A stretch of DNA of 64,000 nucleotides from Ariolimax columbianus (taxonomy: Eukaryota > Mollusca > Gastropoda > Stylommatophora > Arionidae): assembly GCA_036924085.1 (NCBI GenBank), contig JAVGWX010000007.1:103712138-103776137 (forward strand), in the 5' to 3' direction. A program made the translations under genes and the position numbers. Under the pieces are notes generated by a model. That model was not told the DNA's origin. It worked only from the letters and a program-made list of their open reading frames with translations, and searched no databases. Below, piece by piece: positions 36,838 through 49,379 of this stretch. Each line of letters begins with the position of its first letter. The first letter of the stretch is position 1.

Positions 36838-37255
36838 AACATGGCTAACATTGCTTCCAGTCAGAGAGTAAGTACCAGACAACATGGCTGAACATTGCTT
36901 CCAGTCAGAGAGTAAGTAGCAGACAACATGGCTGAACATTGTTTTCTTGTCTAGGTTATGTTTTCTTGTCAGAGTTATGTATTCTTGTCTAGGTTATATT
37001 TTCTTGTCTAGGTTATGTTTTCTTGTCAGAGTTATGTATTCTTGTCTAGGTTATGTCTTCTTGTCTAGGTTATGTTTTCTTGTCTAGGTTATGTTTTCTT
37101 GTCTAAGTTATGTTTTCTTGTCAGAGTTATATTTTCTTGTCAGAGTTATGTTTTCTTGTCTGCGTTATGTTTTCTTGTCTAGGTTATGTTTTCTTGTCAG
37201 AGTTATGTTTTCTTGTCTATGTTATGTTTTATGTCAGGATTATGATTTCTTCTCT
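36838..37255. repeat. 45-bp duplications followed by a 19-bp array
   Basis: Two and a half copies containing CAGACAACATGGCTGAACAT (36838-36935) pass directly into about 16 copies of GTTATGTTTTCTTGTCTAG or its GTCAGA variant. Confidence 0.9.
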
Positions 37256-37311
37256 GGGATATGTTCTCCGGTATTCCAATAAGGCATCATTTGGACTACT
37301 CACCTGTCAGG

Positions 37312-37400
37312 TGAGAACATATCTGTGATATATCTACCAAAAGATGAACCACTCACCAGCCAGGTGAGAACATATATGTGACCTATCTACCCAAAGATGA
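37312..37400. repeat. Two-copy repeat of about 53 bp
   Basis: AGGTGAGAACATAT and TATCTACC and AAAGATGAACCA occur twice in order. Confidence 0.75.
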
Positions 37401-37949
37401 ACCAAAAAACACCTGCCGATGACGGGGACTAGTTGGCTGTGTGTATCATGGCCTGAACATTTCTCTCTCTAATACAGGAATTGTCACAGAACTTCTGAAG
37501 TCACTCAACATGTGAGTATTCTCACTCAATTGTTACACAGACATCAGCAGTCAAGTGTTATAATAAACAGAAGTCAGTCAATTATTATTCACAAAAATCA
37601 GCAGTCAATTACTAATGAAAACATAAGCACATTTGACACATGATATCGTCCATGGATACAAAAACCGTCCCCAGAAAATACCCCTAAAGTCATGCTCTTT
37701 TACTACTGTCTACTTGTCTAAAAACACAATCTCAACATACAACAGGCATACTTGAAGTATAGCCAGACATAAAGCAAATAGTGTCTTCTAACAATGAAAT
37801 ACATGTAATGTTCTCCATCCCGTTCTTCACAACATTGCATTCATTGTTTGTATTAATGAACAGAAAATATTCAATGACAGCAGCTTCAAAAGTCTCAATA
37901 GATTTCATACATTTGTGTTTTCCTGAATAATCCTACATTAGAAAGATAT
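37401..37949. other. Unique sequence, nothing recognised
   Basis: AT-rich, with no gene seen. Confidence 0.5.
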
Positions 37950-38695
37950 CAGAGAGGGGATCAGAAGGTGTGCACTAGGCTAGTGTGTGCTGTAATGTGT
38001 CAGAGAGGGGGTCTGATGGTGTGCACTAGGCCAGTGTGTGATGTAATGTGTCAGAAGGGGATCAGATGGTGTGCACTAGGCCAGTGTGTGATGTAATGTG
38101 TCAGAAGGGGATCAGAAGGTGTGCACTAGGCTAGTGTGTGCTGTAATGTGTCAGAGAGGGGGTCTGATGGTGTGCACTAGGCCAGTGTGTGATGTAATGT
38201 GTCAGAAGGGGATCAGATGGTGTGCACTAGGCCAGTGTGTGATGTAATGTGTCAGAAGGGGATCAGAAGGTGTGCACTAGGCTAGTGTGTGCTGTAATGT
38301 GTCAGAGAGGGAGTCTGATGGTGTGCACTAGGCCAGTGTGTGATGTAATGTGTCAGAAGGGGATCAGATGGTGTGCACTAGGCCAGTGTGTGCTGTAATG
38401 TGTCAGAAGGGGATCAGAAGGTGTGCACTAGGCTAGTGTGTGCTGTAATGTGTCAGAGAGGGGGTCTGATGGTGTGCACTAGGCCAGTGTGTGATGTAAT
38501 GTGTCAGAAGGGGATCAGATGGTGTGCACTAGGCCAGTGTGTGATGTAATGTGTCAGAAGGGGATCTGATGGTGTGCACTAGGCCAGTGTGTGATGTAAT
38601 GTGTCAGAAGGGGATCAGATGGTGTGCACTAGGCCAGTGTGTGATGTAATGTGTCAGAAGGGAATCAGATGGTGTGCACTAGGCTAGTGTGCACA
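37950..38695. repeat. 50-bp tandem array with a trimeric higher-order unit
   Basis: Units contain GGTGTGCACTAGGCCAGTGT and TGTAATGTGTCAGA. A variant with AGAGAGGGGGTCTGATGG recurs about every 152 bp, so three monomers form a larger unit over most of the array. Confidence 0.92.
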
Positions 38696-39235
38696 GTAAT
38701 GTAGTCAGAGAGCATCAGAAGTGTATGCCAGGCAGGACCAGGAAGCACAACGCCATGGTAACGCTAGGTAAAAATCTGGCAGTAAATCATCTGGTGTTAG
38801 CTCAGGGCCACTCTCTGACCGTGCTCAGTCTAACCTACGTGGCAGATTGTTGGGTTCATGCGACCTCCCTAACAGACTAACTAAACATACCCTTGAATGT
38901 CAATGGACTCAGCTACATTTCCTTACAGGTACTACAACCTGAAGGAGCAACATTATCTGTCAAACCATCATCATCACCACGTGACATGCCTAGGGGCCTT
39001 GACATCCCACACTCATGTTCATATTTCAGACCTTCAAATGTCCTAATCTTTAATCAGTCATCTTTTCATGCCTTTCCAAATTTGTTCTCCATCTTTCTAG
39101 GCCCTACTTTTTCCATTTGTTACAAGGTTTACCTGGGTTTCCTTCACAAAAAGTTACTCAATTCATTTCTCTTTATTTTCCAGGTAGCAGTCATCTTTAG
39201 CACTATTTTCTTTCCACATTTTGTCACATGATTTC
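38696..39235. other. Unique sequence, nothing recognised
   Basis: A plus-strand open frame at 38893-39231 is hydrophobic and Phe-rich but shows no domain or splice structure, so I do not call it a gene. Confidence 0.5.
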
Positions 39236-40215
39236 TTCACTATTCATAGTATGAGTTTACTGTTTATGAGATCACTGTTCATAGTATGAGTTTACTGTTT
39301 GTGGTATGAGATCACTGTTCATAGTATGGGTTTACTGTTTGTGGTATGAGATCACTGTTCATAGTATGAGTTTACTGTTTGTGGTATGAGATCACTGTTC
39401 ATAGTATGAGTTTACTGTTTATGAGATCACTGTTCATAGTATGAGTTTACTGTTTGTGGTATGAGATCACTGTTCATAGTATGGGTTTACTGTTTGTGGT
39501 ATGAGATCACTGTTCATAGTATGAGTTTACTGTTTGTGGTATGAGATCACTGTTCATAGTATGAGTTTACTGTTTATGAGATCACTGTTCATAGTATGAG
39601 TTTACTGTTTGTGGTATGAGATCACTGTTCATAGTATGGGTTTACTGTTTGTGGTATGAGATCACTGTTCATAGTATGAGTTTACTGTTTATGAGATCAC
39701 TGTTCATAGTATGGGTTTACTGTTTGTGGTATGAGATCACTGTTCATAGTATGAGTTTACTGTTTGTGGTATGTGATCACTGTTCATAGTATGAGTTTAC
39801 TGTTTGTGGTATGAGTTTACTGTTTGTGGTATGAGATCACTGTTCATAGTATGAGTTAACTGTTTGTGATGTGAGTTTACTGTTTGTGGTATGCGATCAC
39901 TGTTCATAGTATGAGTTTATTGTTTGTGGTATGAGTTTACTGTTTGTGGTATGCGATCACTGTTCATAGTATGAGTTTACTGTTTGTGGTATGAGTTTAC
40001 CATTTGTGGTATGAGATCACTGTTCATAGTATGAGTTTACTGTTTGTGGTATGAGATCACTGTTCATAGTATGAGTTTACTGTTTGTGGTATGAGTTTAC
40101 TGTTTGTGGTATGAGATCACTGTTCATAGTATGAGTTTACTGTTTGTGATATGAGTTCACTGTTTGTGGTACACGTTTGCTGTTCATAGTATGAGTTCAC
40201 TGTTCATAGTATACT
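39236..40215. repeat. 40-bp tandem array, left part, interrupted by a LINE
   Basis: Units are ACTGTTCATAGTATGAGTTT plus ACTGTTTGTGGTATGAGATC. The array resumes at 41806-41840, past the inserted LINE. Confidence 0.93.
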
Positions 40216-41805
40216 TAACTTCATTATACTGGTTTAGAAGGCTCTACATAGTCTGTATACAACCAGTTTATTTCACTCCACGGATAACGAAAATACTGTA
40301 TCAAATCAATTTTTGAATGCATTAACTGACTCTGCTTCCACTTCATCCTGCTGTAATGCATTCCAAGAATTCAGCACTATCTGAATAACAAAATATTACC
40401 TCATATCTAATCTAGACCTGTCTTTAAACAATTTGTAGCTGTGCCCTCTTGTTCTTGTAGCCGGTCGTACTTTGACAAACTTTGTATAGTCTAATTTATC
40501 CTTTCCACTTATTAATTTATACACTTGTATTAAGTCACCTCGAATTCTTCTTTGTTCGAGACATTGAAGACCAGTCTTTTTTAGTCTTTCCTCTTAACTA
40601 TAATTCTGATACACCGCGATCATTTTTGTAGCTCTTCTTTGTACCCGTTCCAGCATGTTTATATCCACTCTATTATATGGACTCCCCACCTGAACACAGT
40701 ACGCCAATTTAGGTCTCACTAATGATTTATATATCTTGAATTTTACTTCCTTGCTCTTATGTGAAATGTTTCTTTTTAGCATGCCTAACATGGCTTTATC
40801 TTCCACCTGGACTTGCTCCTGCACCTACCTGTATGATCTATTATAACTCCTAGGTCTCTTTCCTTTTCTATTGTCCTAATATTGTTCTGTCCCATCCTGT
40901 AATTATATTCATTATTGGATATTCCCATGTGGATGGATGGCTGTACATTTTTCTACATTAAATTTCATCTGCCAGCTCTCAGACCATTTTAGAATCATAT
41001 CTAAATCCGACCTCAATAGATCCACCTCTTCCACAGAAGAGACCATGCCACATAATTTTGTGTCATCCGCAAACTTTGCAATCACGGATCTGATATCAAT
41101 GTTCAAATCATTGATATATATGAAGAACAAAAATTGGTCCCAATACCGATCCCTGGGGCACACCACATCACACAAGTCAGAGTACACCCTATTTATGCCA
41201 ACTCTCTGCGTTCTACCCGTCAACCAATTTTTGATCCAGTTGGCAACTACCCCAGCTATGCTTCTGAAACAATCGTTGATGAGGTTCTCTATCAAAGACC
41301 TTTACAAAGTCCAGAGAGATAACATCCACCGGCTCTCCATCATCCAACATTTTGGTGACCTCCTCCAAGAATTCTAATAGATTGCTTAAACACGATCTTC
41401 CTTTAGTAAACCCATGCTGACTGTTTATGATTAAATTAAACTTGTCCAAGTGCAGTACTATGTTGTCCTTGTCCAAGTGCAGTACTATGTTGTCCTTGTC
41501 CAAGTGCAGTACTATGTTGTCCTTGTCCAAGTGCAGTACTATGTTGTCCTTGTCCAAGTGCAGTACTATGCTGTCCTTGTCCAAGTGTGGTACTATGTTG
41601 TCCTTGTCCAAGTGCAGTACTATGTTGTCCTTGTCCAAGTGCAGTACTATGTTGTCCTTGATAATAGAGTCTAAAATTTTGCAGAGTATGCTCGTCAAAC
41701 TCACTGGTCTATAATTGTCTGGATCTGACATCTTGCCCTTTTTAAACAAGAGGATCACGCCTGCATCTTTCCAATCCCTTGGAAAAATCCCCTCTCAAGA
41801 GTGTG
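40216..41805 (-). pseudogene. 5'-truncated CR1-like LINE (family A) inserted in an array
   Basis: Read on the minus strand from 41805, it encodes DWKDAGVILLFKKGKMSDPD, NYRPVSL, then an expanded DNIVLHLDK tract, a QHGFTKGRSCLSNLLEFL block, PVDVISLDF, NWLTGRTQRVGINRVYSD, a frameshifted PQG region, FLFFIYINDL, KFADDTKLCG and WSESWQMKFNVEKC. It ends with the RRATKMIAV-type C-terminal block and the shared 3' terminus (40216-40267). Frameshifts split the ORF. AGTATACT occurs at 40208-40215 and 41806-41813, a probable 8-bp target-site duplication. Confidence 0.9.
41440..41662 (-). repeat. 27-bp in-frame array inside the LINE ORF, about 8 copies
   Basis: On the plus strand the unit contains GTCCAAGTGCAGTACTATGT; on the minus strand it encodes DNIVLHLDK. 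The period is a multiple of three and preserves the RT frame. The related copy at 24.77 kb has a single unit (ENIVMHLDK). Confidence 0.95.
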
Positions 41806-41840
41806 AGTATACTGTTTGTGGTATGAGTTTGCTGATCACA
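41806..41840. repeat. 40-bp array remnant right of the LINE
   Basis: ACTGTTTGTGGTATGAGTTT matches the array at 39236-40215 and shows that the LINE split it. Confidence 0.8.
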
Positions 41841-42689
41841 GTAAAAGTAACATTCTTTTCAGGAACTGTACTTCTGATTCACTGTCCATCATTCCCAATG
41901 ATGTGCAACCCAAGCCAAATATAACCTTAGATCAATCAAGCTTCTTGAAACAGGAGCCAACAAAAGAATAATAGAAAGAGACACATCTCAATTCAGTCCC
42001 TCCCTCTGCTGCTCATGTCCTCTAATCTTGATCTAGAGGTTTGTAGTGTCTACAGAATCGGCTAGCCAGCCCCATGCCCAACCCTTCGCAATTGTCTCAC
42101 ATGACATGTCTGACATGTTACAGTCTTACTATTATTGTTTTCTTTTCGGACCCTGCAACACACATGTGCAGCGATATATCAATGATATTAATAAACCACT
42201 GGTGACCAATTGGACATTTTCAGATGCCAACATGTGGAAGGCAATACAGCAAGGTCTATGCATGAACTTGTGAAGACAGGTAATATGTGTGGCAGTACGA
42301 TAACACAGCTGCCTACAGTCTCTACGTCTTGTCATACGCCAACAAGTATCTCACCATCCCTGATTGGATTAGGGGATCCCGTACTAGGGATGATAGAGTA
42401 GGACCACGGCACCTCCTTGCAGGTCGGAAAAGGTGGCTGAACAGAGTTGTGTATAAGGCTAGCAAAAGTATAAATAAAAGTAAAATAAATTGCTACAGAA
42501 ACTACAACTGCAAAAGCAGACAAGAAACGTATTTCCTAAACTAAGCCCCAACTGCAGAAGTGGCCTATACTCCGAGTGGAGCAGATCCAGCAAGAATGTT
42601 ACCTGCACAATCTACAATTTAACAGAATTACATCATTCAGGTGTTCATATTTTATGATGACAAAAACAACAGTTTTCAGCACTGAATGA
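41841..42689. other. Unique sequence, nothing recognised
   Basis: Several small overlapping ORFs but no domain and no splice-bounded structure. Confidence 0.45.
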
Positions 42690-42815
42690 ACCAAAGAAAG
42701 TTTTATAGGCACAAGGTTTAACAAATGACAGATATGCAGGTACTAAGGTTTAACAACTGACAGATATGCAAGTACTAAGGTTTAACAAATGGTAGATAAC
42801 AGGTATCAAGTTAAT
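42690..42815. repeat. Degenerate 30-bp array, left of the RT fragment
   Basis: Three diverged units with AAGGTTTAACAA, TGACAGATATGCA and AGTACTAAGG resemble the cleaner array at 43535-44240. Confidence 0.75.
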
Positions 42816-42824
42816 CTAATCTTG

Positions 42825-43510
42825 CAAAATCCCGTGATCTGTTTGGTCTCACCATCAGTTTAGAAAAGACAAAAGTGATGGATCTGTGTGCAGATCCTCT
42901 AGGCATTGTCCTAAGTGATACAAATCTGGAGGTAGCAAATAATTGTAACTACCTCGGATCTATCATCACCGACAACCTTTCACTTGACGCAGAGCCGTGA
43001 AAGAGAATAGGAATGGATTGAACAGGACTTGCCAAAGTTCCAGACTCTCGCAGAGAGTGGGGCATAACAACAAACATGCTGACCATCTCCACAAAGGCTG
43101 TTGTGGGGCACATACTTGGAATTTCATGGAGTGACAGAGTGGCAAACAACGCTGTGTTGGAACATGCAAAGATTTCCAGTTTAGTTACGATCATGTATCC
43201 AAGGTACGGTGGCTCGGTCAGGTGTGCAGAATGGAGGATGGGCGAATACCAAAAGATATCCTATACGGACAGCTGACCACAGGCAAGCGTAACAAAGACA
43301 GACCCTTCCTCCGCTACAACAATGTTTGCAAGTGTGATCTGAAAGTGTTGGATATGAACTCCTGCAACTGGGAGGAACTCGTCGAAGACAGACTCGGCTA
43401 GAGGCAGGCTTTGTGTGTTGGTCTGCAGGCAGGGGAAGACAAGATGCAGACTCCAAACATATGTAGCGGAAGCAAGGGCAACAATTGACTAAGACCCCTT
43501 GAAGTCCATT
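42825..43510 (+). pseudogene. LINE C-terminal fragment with internal deletion
   Basis: Translated pieces are LFGLTISLEKTKVMDLCA, NYLGSIITDNLSLDAE, a truncated join around 43080-43110, GHILGISWSDRVANNAVLEH, then (after a frameshift near 43195) VRWLGQVCRMEDGRIPKDIL and LDMNSCNWEELVEDRL. This is the region after the RT catalytic core of a LINE similar in plan to the 16.8-kb copy. The segment that should join the Tyr-Leu-Gly and Leu-Gly-Ile blocks is shortened. Confidence 0.78.
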
Positions 43511-43534
43511 GTCTCTCGAGACTTGACAGGATGC

Positions 43535-44240
43535 CAGTCAACTAAGTTAAACAATGGCAGATACTCAGGTATTAAGTTAAACAATGGCAGATACTCAGGT
43601 ATTAAGTTAAACAATGACAGATACTCAAGTACTAAGTTAAACAATGCCAGATACTCAAGTACTAAGTTAAACAATGGCAGATACTCAAGTACTAAGTTAA
43701 ACAATGCCAGATACTCAAGTACTAAGTTAAACAATGCCAGATACTCAAGTACTAAGTTAAACAATGCCAGATACTCAAGTACTAAGTTAAACAATGCCAG
43801 ATACTACTAAGTTAAACAATTACAGATACTAAGTTAAACAATGACAGATACTCAGATACTAAGTTAAACAATGACAAATACTCAGGTACTAAGTTAAACA
43901 ATGACAGATACTCAGGTACTAAGTTAAACAATGACAGATACTCAAGTACTAAGTTAAACAATGCCAGATACTCAAGTACTAAGTTAAACAATGACAGATA
44001 CTCAAGTACAAAGTTAAACAATGCCAGATACTCAAGTACTAAGTTAAACAATGACAGATACTCAAGTACTAAGTTAAACAATGACAAATACTCAAGTACT
44101 AAGTTAAACAATGACAGATACTCAGGTACTAAGTTAAACAATGGCAGATACTCAAGTACTAAGTTAAACAATGGCAGATACTCAAGTACTAAGTTAAACA
44201 ATGACAGATACTAAGTTAAACAATGCAGGTACCAAGTTAA
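43535..44240. repeat. 30-bp tandem array, about 23 copies
   Basis: Units are AAGTTAAACAATGACAGATA plus CTCAAGTACT with single-base variants. The period is a multiple of three and both strands lack stops, so mirrored spurious ORFs appear. Confidence 0.94.
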
Positions 44241-44891
44241 ACAATCAAAATATATTTGGCACTATGGTAAACAAAGGAGACTATATAGGCAAACAAGGTT
44301 AAACAATGGAAGATATGTAAGTGGTAACCCCGTCTAGGATAGAAGACTGTCCAACTCATGGTCAGCACACTTCTCTAGTAAGAATAGCCATATAGTCTGT
44401 GCGTGGAGCAGCCTTCTGGGTTTGGAAGAAGCTCCAACCTCATATAGGATACAGGAATGAAAGAGCGGATAACTTATTTGTTTTGGATGTAGATATTCAG
44501 TTAAATAAGCAAATATATTTGGCATTGTGTGACAACAAAGAAGTCCATACAAGAATCAGGATAAACATTTGATGACATCAAACCAGCCAGTACATGCATG
44601 AACCAATGAACAATCACTGCAGAATGTTTCAAGAGTCAGGTTTCATGTTCACATCACAGACTCCTGGCTTCAGTGGGCACAACATAATGCTAGCAATGAC
44701 ATCACAACATAATGCTTCTAATGACATCACAACTTAATGCTTCAGATGCCCATCCTGTTTACAGGGTCCAATGTCGCATGTTCTGTAATACTTTCTAGTA
44801 ACCCAGCTGTAACATCCTGAATGTCAAGGCCTGTCACAGTTCAATGGAGTACTCAGATGTTTGCAGGACTCAGCTGAACATTCAAGGCAGC
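44241..44891. other. Unique sequence, nothing recognised
   Basis: A small duplicated piece (ATGACATCACAACATAATGC) lies at about 44700. No gene was seen. Confidence 0.5.
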
Positions 44892-45018
44892 AATAATCCT
44901 GTACCTCAATCTTTGACAACAATAATTGTGTACTTCAATCTTTGACAACAACAATAATTGTGTACTTCAATCTTTGACAACAACAATAATTGTGTACCTC
45001 AATCTTTGACAACAATTT
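44892..45018. repeat. 32-bp tandem repeat, about 4 copies
   Basis: AATTGTGTACTTCAATCTTT plus GACAACAACAAT recurs. Confidence 0.88.
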
Positions 45019-45954
45019 TCAATCACAGACAAAAAAATGGCCTGCATCCATGAAACCATGGAAGCAGAAGTAGAAAACCAAACTAGTTGAAGCAAGCTGT
45101 TGAGCAGCATCTGTGTAAAACAAATCATACAGCATAAGCTGTAGGGATCCCATCAGCTAAACACAAATATTATCAATACATGATCGAGAGACAGTATAAG
45201 ACACTGTGGTTATCTAAACAGTTTACATGACCAGCACAGAAATCATCACATCCACTTCTAGTGACTCTTCTAAGAAGGGGACCACAAAAACACACTTCCA
45301 GCTGCACCTCAATAATAAAAGTAAGTACAATTTAATTAACAAAAGTTAAGAAGAAGGAAGAGCAAAAACAAAACACAAGAGATTGAGACAAATATCATAC
45401 TGAGCCTTGTAACATCTGTCTCAACTCAAAACATAAGTTATCACAATTTGAGTTCCACCATTTTGAAGCTAGACGTTAGTAGTACAAGCAACAACACAAA
45501 ATTAGACCTAACCTTAACATAAAGAACACTTGCTGACTTAACTATGAGCCAACTCACATCAAAAAAGGTTATCTGTACCCAGGATACATATTTGTGCACA
45601 AGTATATTTACCCATAAATATCTCAATTATTGCCAAACTAAATAAAATTGTGAAAACAGTTTACTTAAACATCAAAATAGTTTACATACAAACCCAGGAT
45701 GAGGTTTAAACTGAGTCTTGATACTTGGGAATGCTTGTTTTAGACAAACACATCCATTGTTTCTCCTTGCCAGACAGGAAGTGACTCAGTATTATTTGCT
45801 TGTAATGTTTCTCTACCAAATTAAAACAACTTTTTAAGATATCAAATAACCATACTCTAGTATGGCTATAATACTTGCTGTGTTTATAATATACCGATCT
45901 ACACTCAAGTTAAAACAATGTTTAACAAAGAACAGCAGATTAAATGGGGAATAA
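45019..45954. other. AT-rich unique sequence, nothing recognised
   Basis: No gene was seen. Confidence 0.5.
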
Positions 45955-46248
45955 ATATCAACAAATCCCCATGGATATCCATTCAAACAAATCCCCATGG
46001 ATATCCATTCAAACAAATCCCCAAAGATATCCATTCAAACAAATCCCCATGGATATCCATTCAAACAAATCCCCAAAGATATCCATTCAAACAAATCCCC
46101 TTGGATATCCATTCAAAAAAATCCCCACAGATATCCATTCAAACAAATCCCCATGGATATCCATTCAAACAAATCCCCAAAGATATCCATTCAAACAAAT
46201 CCCCACAGATATCCATTCAAACAAATCCCCACAGATATCCGTTCAAAT
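45955..46248. repeat. 26-bp tandem repeat, about 11 copies
   Basis: Units are AAATCCCCATGGATATCCAT plus TCAAAC, alternating with AAAGATATCC and ACAGATATCC variants. The unit has no stop in any plus-strand phase, so three overlapping ORFs appear. Confidence 0.94.
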
Positions 46249-46566
46249 TATATAATCAGGCAGTTGTAAACAACATTTTGATGCCATGGGCTCACACACC
46301 TACTATTGTCTGATTTGTCGTCCATTCACAGCATCTATACACAAAACTGGGTACAAAGGTCTCTGTTTAATAAACACGTCTTTGCAGACGTCTAAAGAGA
46401 TTTCATCAGCGAAGAGTATCACCTGGAATTGTATGTTTCTGTGGAGACATTATCTTCTCTTGTTCGCACGCTGTGTATACTAGCAAATGTGACCATGAAT
46501 TGCCTTAACTTTCTGTGCCATGTCCCAGTACTGTTTGATTAATTCTAATATTGATGAATTGATGTT

Positions 46567-46822
46567 CAGTTATAGACTACCTTCAGTTGTAGGCTACCTT
46601 CAGTTGTAGACTACCTTCAGTTGTAGACTACCTTCAGTTGTAGACTACCTTCAGTTGTAGGCTACCTTCAGTTGTAGGCTACATTCAGTTGTAGACTACC
46701 TTCAGTTGTAGGCTACCTTCAGTTGTAGGCTACCTTCAGTTGTAGGCTACCTTCAGTTGTAGGCTACCTTCCGTTGTAGGCTACCTTCAGTTGTAGGCTA
46801 CCTTCAGTTGTAGGCTACCTTC
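46567..46822. repeat. 17-bp tandem repeat, about 15 copies
   Basis: The unit is CTTCAGTTGTAGGCTAC with A/G variation at one position. Confidence 0.94.
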
Positions 46823-48856
46823 TCTCATAAATACATTTGATAACACAGTCCATATTTCTTTAGCAAATAAGAGAGAGAAGATTCTAGACAGTTTAATATA
46901 ATAGCATGGATAATGCTGGCAGGCAGGTCATGAGCTGGGACAAAGGAGGGTTCAGCATGGGGCTGCCTACCACATCCTGTTAAAATGTTAAACTACAAAA
47001 ACTTCAATAAATATGGACAGGTCAACAAAATAGAAGTACAATTTGACCATCTAAAACAGAAGAATGTTATCTGTCAAATAGGATAATGAGAGAATGTAGA
47101 GAGATCCACAAGGTACCAACATCACTGACTTACCTATGCACATCTAGCAAACCTATCAGATTTGGTAGCAAACCGTTAAATGCAGCACAAGTGGCAGCAG
47201 AGATGTGAAACTATCAAATTGATTTCCTAGGACTGAAAGAAGTTGAGAGAATGTAACTGAGCACCGAGGAAATGATGTCGTCCTCGGGGCACACTGAAGA
47301 AAGCAAACTACAGTGAAGGTGTGGCTTTAATGCTATCAGAAGAGGCACAAAAAGAGGTACATCGCATGGGAAGCAGTAGTGCCTAGAATGATACTAACTA
47401 ATTTAAAAACTGCCAAAAAGAAGATAAATATTATCCAATGCACCAACCAATGGCAGAGAAGACTCAGAGAATAGATAAAAAGAGAGAGAAGGATAAAGAT
47501 GGGGGATCTGAATGCTACGGTTGGAATGATAATATTGGTTTTGAAGAGATCATGGGAAAATAAGAAAAGTGGATTAAAAAATTACAATGGAGAGTTACTT
47601 ATGAACTTATGTGCTTTTAATCAACTAGTGATGTATGGCAACATGCTCACACAAAAAAAAATAATTAATCCAACATGGTTGTCACCAGACTTCAGGACAG
47701 AAAGTCAAATTGACCATATACACATAACTAAGAAGTTGAGTTCATGAATAAACCAACTAAAAGTATGTAGAGAAGCAGATGTGGCATCAGGCCACCATCT
47801 TGTCACAGTCAAATAAAGATGAAACTTAAAAGGTATATAACATATAACCACAGCCAACAATTCAATGTAAGGTTCCTCAGGAACAAGGACGTACAAGATA
47901 CAATTAAGGCCATGATATCAAATAGGTACCAAGTGCAACAACTAGAAGAAATAGAGCGCACAGAAGAGCACTGGCAACACGTACCAAAATATTTAGAACA
48001 AGACTTGCGGAGAAGTTCTGGGCAAAAGAGAATACCAACACAAAACATGGATAACAACAGAAATTATAGCAATGATAACGGAAAGAAAAATTAAGAAAGC
48101 AGATTAGAAAAGAAACAAAAACAGAAATTATAGCAATGATAATGGAAAGAAAAATTAAGAAAGCAGATTAGAAAAGAAACAAAAACAGAAATACGAAAGC
48201 AAAGACTCAGAAAATATACTCAAAAACAAAATAAAGAAAAGGAGAGACAAGAGAAAATATACTGATGAGTTGGCAAGAAAGATGAAGCTGCAGCAAAAGC
48301 AAATATGAAAGACCGGTTCAGCTGCACAAGGAAGTTATACAGAAAATACAAGCAAGCAAATGGTGTTATCTGAGACAAGTGAGCAAATTTTGTTACGAAC
48401 ACAAATGAACCAATGAAGAGATGGGCAGAACGTTCTGTAGAACTTTGAAATTGACCAGTTCCACACGATCCCAAGACATTCAGTCAGCAAAAATGGAACT
48501 GCAACCTAATTGCAAGAAACCAATTAAAAGACCAAAAAAACTAAGAAAGCTTAATGTTTCTGAGAGATGGTGAAGTCACTGGCCCAGATAGTATCTCAGC
48601 AGAAGCAAGCAAAGCAGACACTGACACTAGCTCAGATATTGCACAAACTACTTGGTCAAGTTTGGAGAGTAAAAAAGAAAGAAGAAATACCATCACAAAG
48701 GAATGAGGGCTATGCAGTGAAGTTACCAAGTAAGAAAGATATGCAACAATGTATAAATTATAGAGGGAATATACTAGTATCAGTGCCTGGGAAAATATTT
48801 AACAGGATCCTGCTAGAGAGATTACAAGATGCCATAGACAAACAGATGAGAGAAGA

Positions 48857-49376
48857 ACAGATAGACTTCTGACAGAATGAAACTGCCCACTTCATATTGG
48901 AATCATGGACAGATAGACTTCTGACAGAATGAAACTGCCCACTTCATATTGGAATCATGAACAGATAGACTTCTGACAGAATGAAACTGCCCACTTCATA
49001 TTGGAATCATGAACAGATAGACTTCTGACAGAATGAAACTGCCCACTTCATATTGGAATCATGAACAGATAGACTTCTGACAGAATGAAACTGCCCACTT
49101 CATATTGGAATCATGAACAGATAGACTTCTGACAGAATGAAACTGCCCACTTCATATTGGAATCATGGACAGATAGACTTCTGACAGAATGAAACTGCCC
49201 ACTTCATATTGGAATCATGAACAGATAGACTTCTGACAGAATGAAACTGCCCACTTCATATTGGAATCATGGACAGATAGACTTCTGACAGAATGAAACT
49301 GCCCACTTCATATTGGAATCATGAACAGATAGACTTCTGACAGAATGAAACTGCCCACTTCATATTGGAATCATGG
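48857..49376. repeat. 52-bp tandem array inside the LINE, 10 copies
   Basis: Copies start every 52 bp from 48857 with ACAGATAGACTTCTGACAGA and differ only at a G/A near the junction. The first copy overlaps the LINE codons for EEQIDF, so the array amplifies LINE sequence. Confidence 0.96.
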
Positions 49377-49379
49377 ATA

